Below, piece after piece: positions 62,401 through 64,000 of a stretch of DNA of 64,000 nt. The notes beneath the pieces are model-generated. The model saw nothing but the letters and a program-made list of their open reading frames with translations. It ran no database searches and was not told where the DNA came from. Source of the DNA: Ischnura elegans (Eukaryota; Arthropoda; Insecta; Odonata; Coenagrionidae). Numbering within the stretch: the stretch's first letter is position 1; each line of letters starts with the position of its first letter. Made by a program: the position numbers and the translations under genes. The stretch spans positions 108,976,941 to 109,040,940 of the forward strand of contig NC_060246.1 of the NCBI RefSeq assembly GCF_921293095.1, written 5' to 3'.

Positions 62401-63995
62401 TAATATAATTGATCGCTCGCACTAGTAAGTTCCATGTGACCTAGATTTAAGTATTCCGTCATAAATGCGGCATACTTCTCCCTCAAAACAGGTTGACTTC
62501 TGAGTCGATTCTCGTTTTTCAAAAATAATTTCATAGCTGACTCCTGAGAAGGATACAATTTCAGCGAAGTGTTTGGCCTGAATGGCAAACGTACTACATA
62601 TCTCCCATCAGAGTCCCTGCGGTGAGTCGTTTTAAAATGATTTTCGCAATAAGAATCCTCTTCTGACGGCAGTGTTACCGTGGAAACTTCCTCAAGGGAC
62701 CAAAATTTCTGAATCTCATCCATCACCCTTTCATATGCTTGCACGTGCATAGCGGTAGCACAGTCATTTTGAAATTGCATATCCTTCGCACGCGAAACAG
62801 GTCCTATTAACACCCATCCAAAAGGAGTTAAAAGAGCAGTAGGACTTCCTACAGGCCCTTCGCGAACTGCACTTAAAAGTATTTCCCCGCAGACATCGGC
62901 GCCCAAGATGAGGTCAACTGATGAAGGAACGGCATGAGTTGGATCCGCAAAGGTCAACCCCTCCAGATGAGACCATGGGTGCAATTTTGCATAGTGGGAG
63001 GGCGTAAGAGCGGTTAACCTTTTAAGCACCAAGGCTTGAAGATCTAGTTTAAAGTTTCTGTCGAAGGAGGATGTAACTGTCACGTTTACCATGCTCAAAG
63101 CAGTACCCACTTCATGACCTTGTATGCCCATGATCGGAACGCTGACCTTAGATCCCCGAAGTCCCAGAGTTTGCGCCAACCATTCCGTAACAAAAGACGT
63201 ATCAGACCCAGTGTCTATGAGTCCTCTCACTGTGATACATTTTCCCGTAAGTGATTCAACCTGGGCATAAAAAGTCGCTAAGAGAACCACTCGACTTGAA
63301 GAGCTTGCGCGACATAACACTGTGCCGGGGGGAGTCGAAGGGGAAATCGTAGGCGACTTTAATGGTATGGCATCAGCCGATTGAGGATTATCCGCGAGTC
63401 TCGGAAATGCTTCATGCAGTAGCGTATGGTGCTTGCTGCCACACGCTAGACACCGACCTAATGATCGACACCGACTCGCTTCGTGATTACGAGAAAGGCA
63501 ATTTAGGCAAAGAGAAAGCTTGATGACTTCTTCTCTTCGTTCCTCAGGTTTAAGAGCCTTAAAACCTAAGCAATAGCTCAAAAAATGACCCCTTGAACAG
63601 AGCGGACAAGCAGCATTATTTCTTCTCGAAGACTTTGACGACACTGCATTCAACATTTTACTCGACTGACTCGGTGATTTCACTGATTTATTTCGATCCC
63701 TTTTTGACTCTGAATTTGAAGCCGAATTGGAAGAAGCTACTTCTCTTGAAGCGTCCAAGGCACGAATTCGGTTTTCAAGGAAATCAGACAAACTCACAAA
63801 GGACGGCACCGCACTCATTTCTGAGTGAGATAATTCCCACTGGAACCGTGTAGAAGAATCGAGTTTACTGACTAAAAGGAATACGAACCATTCGTCCCAT
63901 GCTTGAACTGGCTTTTGAAGGCTTTCAAATACCCTAATAGTTTGGCGAAATTGATCTAGGACTCGCTTCAGTTCAAAAGAAGTCGCCTTTTGCAT
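59442..63995 (-). pseudogene. BEL/Pao Gag-Pol coding region
   Basis: Order of parts: Gag-like N-terminal block (about 63995-63700), zinc knuckles CPLCSRGHFLSYC, CLNCLSRNHEASRC and CLACGSKHHTLLH (about 63610-63420), protease (about 63220), RT with SYVDDILCG (about 62500-61950), RNase H (about 61500-61100) and integrase (from about 60600 to the end). It is recorded as one fossil coding region; the copy is not functional. Confidence 0.88.
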
Positions 63996-64000
63996 GTTTG

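Larger units (their letters stand above)
59074..64000 (-). mobile_element. BEL/Pao LTR retrotransposon, runs off the right edge
   Basis: Fossil copy inserted in ORF1 of D-2 and reading leftward. Visible parts, 5' to 3' on the minus strand: Gag-like segment, zinc knuckles, aspartic protease (LIDTGSDTSF), RT (SYVDDILCG), RNase H, integrase and a 3' LTR. The Gag start and 5' LTR lie outside the window. Broken, with about two breaks in the visible coding part. It is younger than D-2, which it interrupts. BEL/Pao is assigned from the Pao-type RT/RNase H order and the CxLNCLSRNH-type knuckle of the family. Confidence 0.9.

Overview
This is an arthropod-type nuclear genome window, probably from an insect, made almost entirely of transposable elements. 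The inference rests on R1-like and I-like LINEs, BEL/Pao, piggyBac, Transib and pogo-like elements, and fragments of a fly-like U2 snRNA. I recognise no intact host protein gene. ORF decay, homopolymer frameshifts and nested insertions indicate a heterochromatin-like repeat graveyard.

The dominant theme, about 1.2-43.1 kb, is a chain of minus-strand non-LTR retrotransposons with a restriction-like endonuclease (RLE) at the C terminus. There are two families. Family U has a proline/arginine-rich N terminus and no visible N-terminal zinc finger: U-1 1224-5951, U-2 20429-27011, U-3 35608-43131, plus tail or head fragments U-4, U-5 and U-6. Family B has an N-terminal C2H2 zinc finger: B-1 10003-20405, B-2 32738-34990, plus fragments B-3 and B-4. 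U-1, U-2 and the B-3 tail each begin exactly after nucleotide 38 of a U2 snRNA 5' fragment, within the branch-point-recognition GUAGUA. The U-3 tail is followed by the next 20 nt of U2. This identifies the group as U2-snRNA-targeted elements of the Utopia type.

Other elements sit inside or beside this chain. C-1 (I-clade LINE with RNase H, plus strand, 11818-17270) lies inside B-1 with a 15-bp target duplication. A pogo-like DNA transposon (28334-31862) lies inside B-4. A piggyBac (39388-42914) lies in the reverse-transcriptase gene of U-3. An 87-bp hAT-type MITE (36707-36793) lies in the U-3 3' UTR. A Transib element (7134-9576) lies in a short repeat that also flanks the U and B tails. A second I-clade copy (C-2, 43276-48973) interrupts a CGGBP1/hAT-like gene fragment.

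The right end holds an R1-like LINE family (D) in head-to-tail copies (D-3 50735-54790, D-2 54800-59073); D also supplies the left edge of the window (1-1222). A BEL/Pao LTR retrotransposon (59074 to beyond 64000) is inserted in D-2.

The cross-insertions give a partial relative chronology: B is older than C-1 and the pogo-like element, U-3 is older than piggyBac and the MITE, and D-2 is older than BEL/Pao. Boundaries marked approximate were read by eye from loss of similarity between copies. Family names rest on remembered motifs, not database searches.
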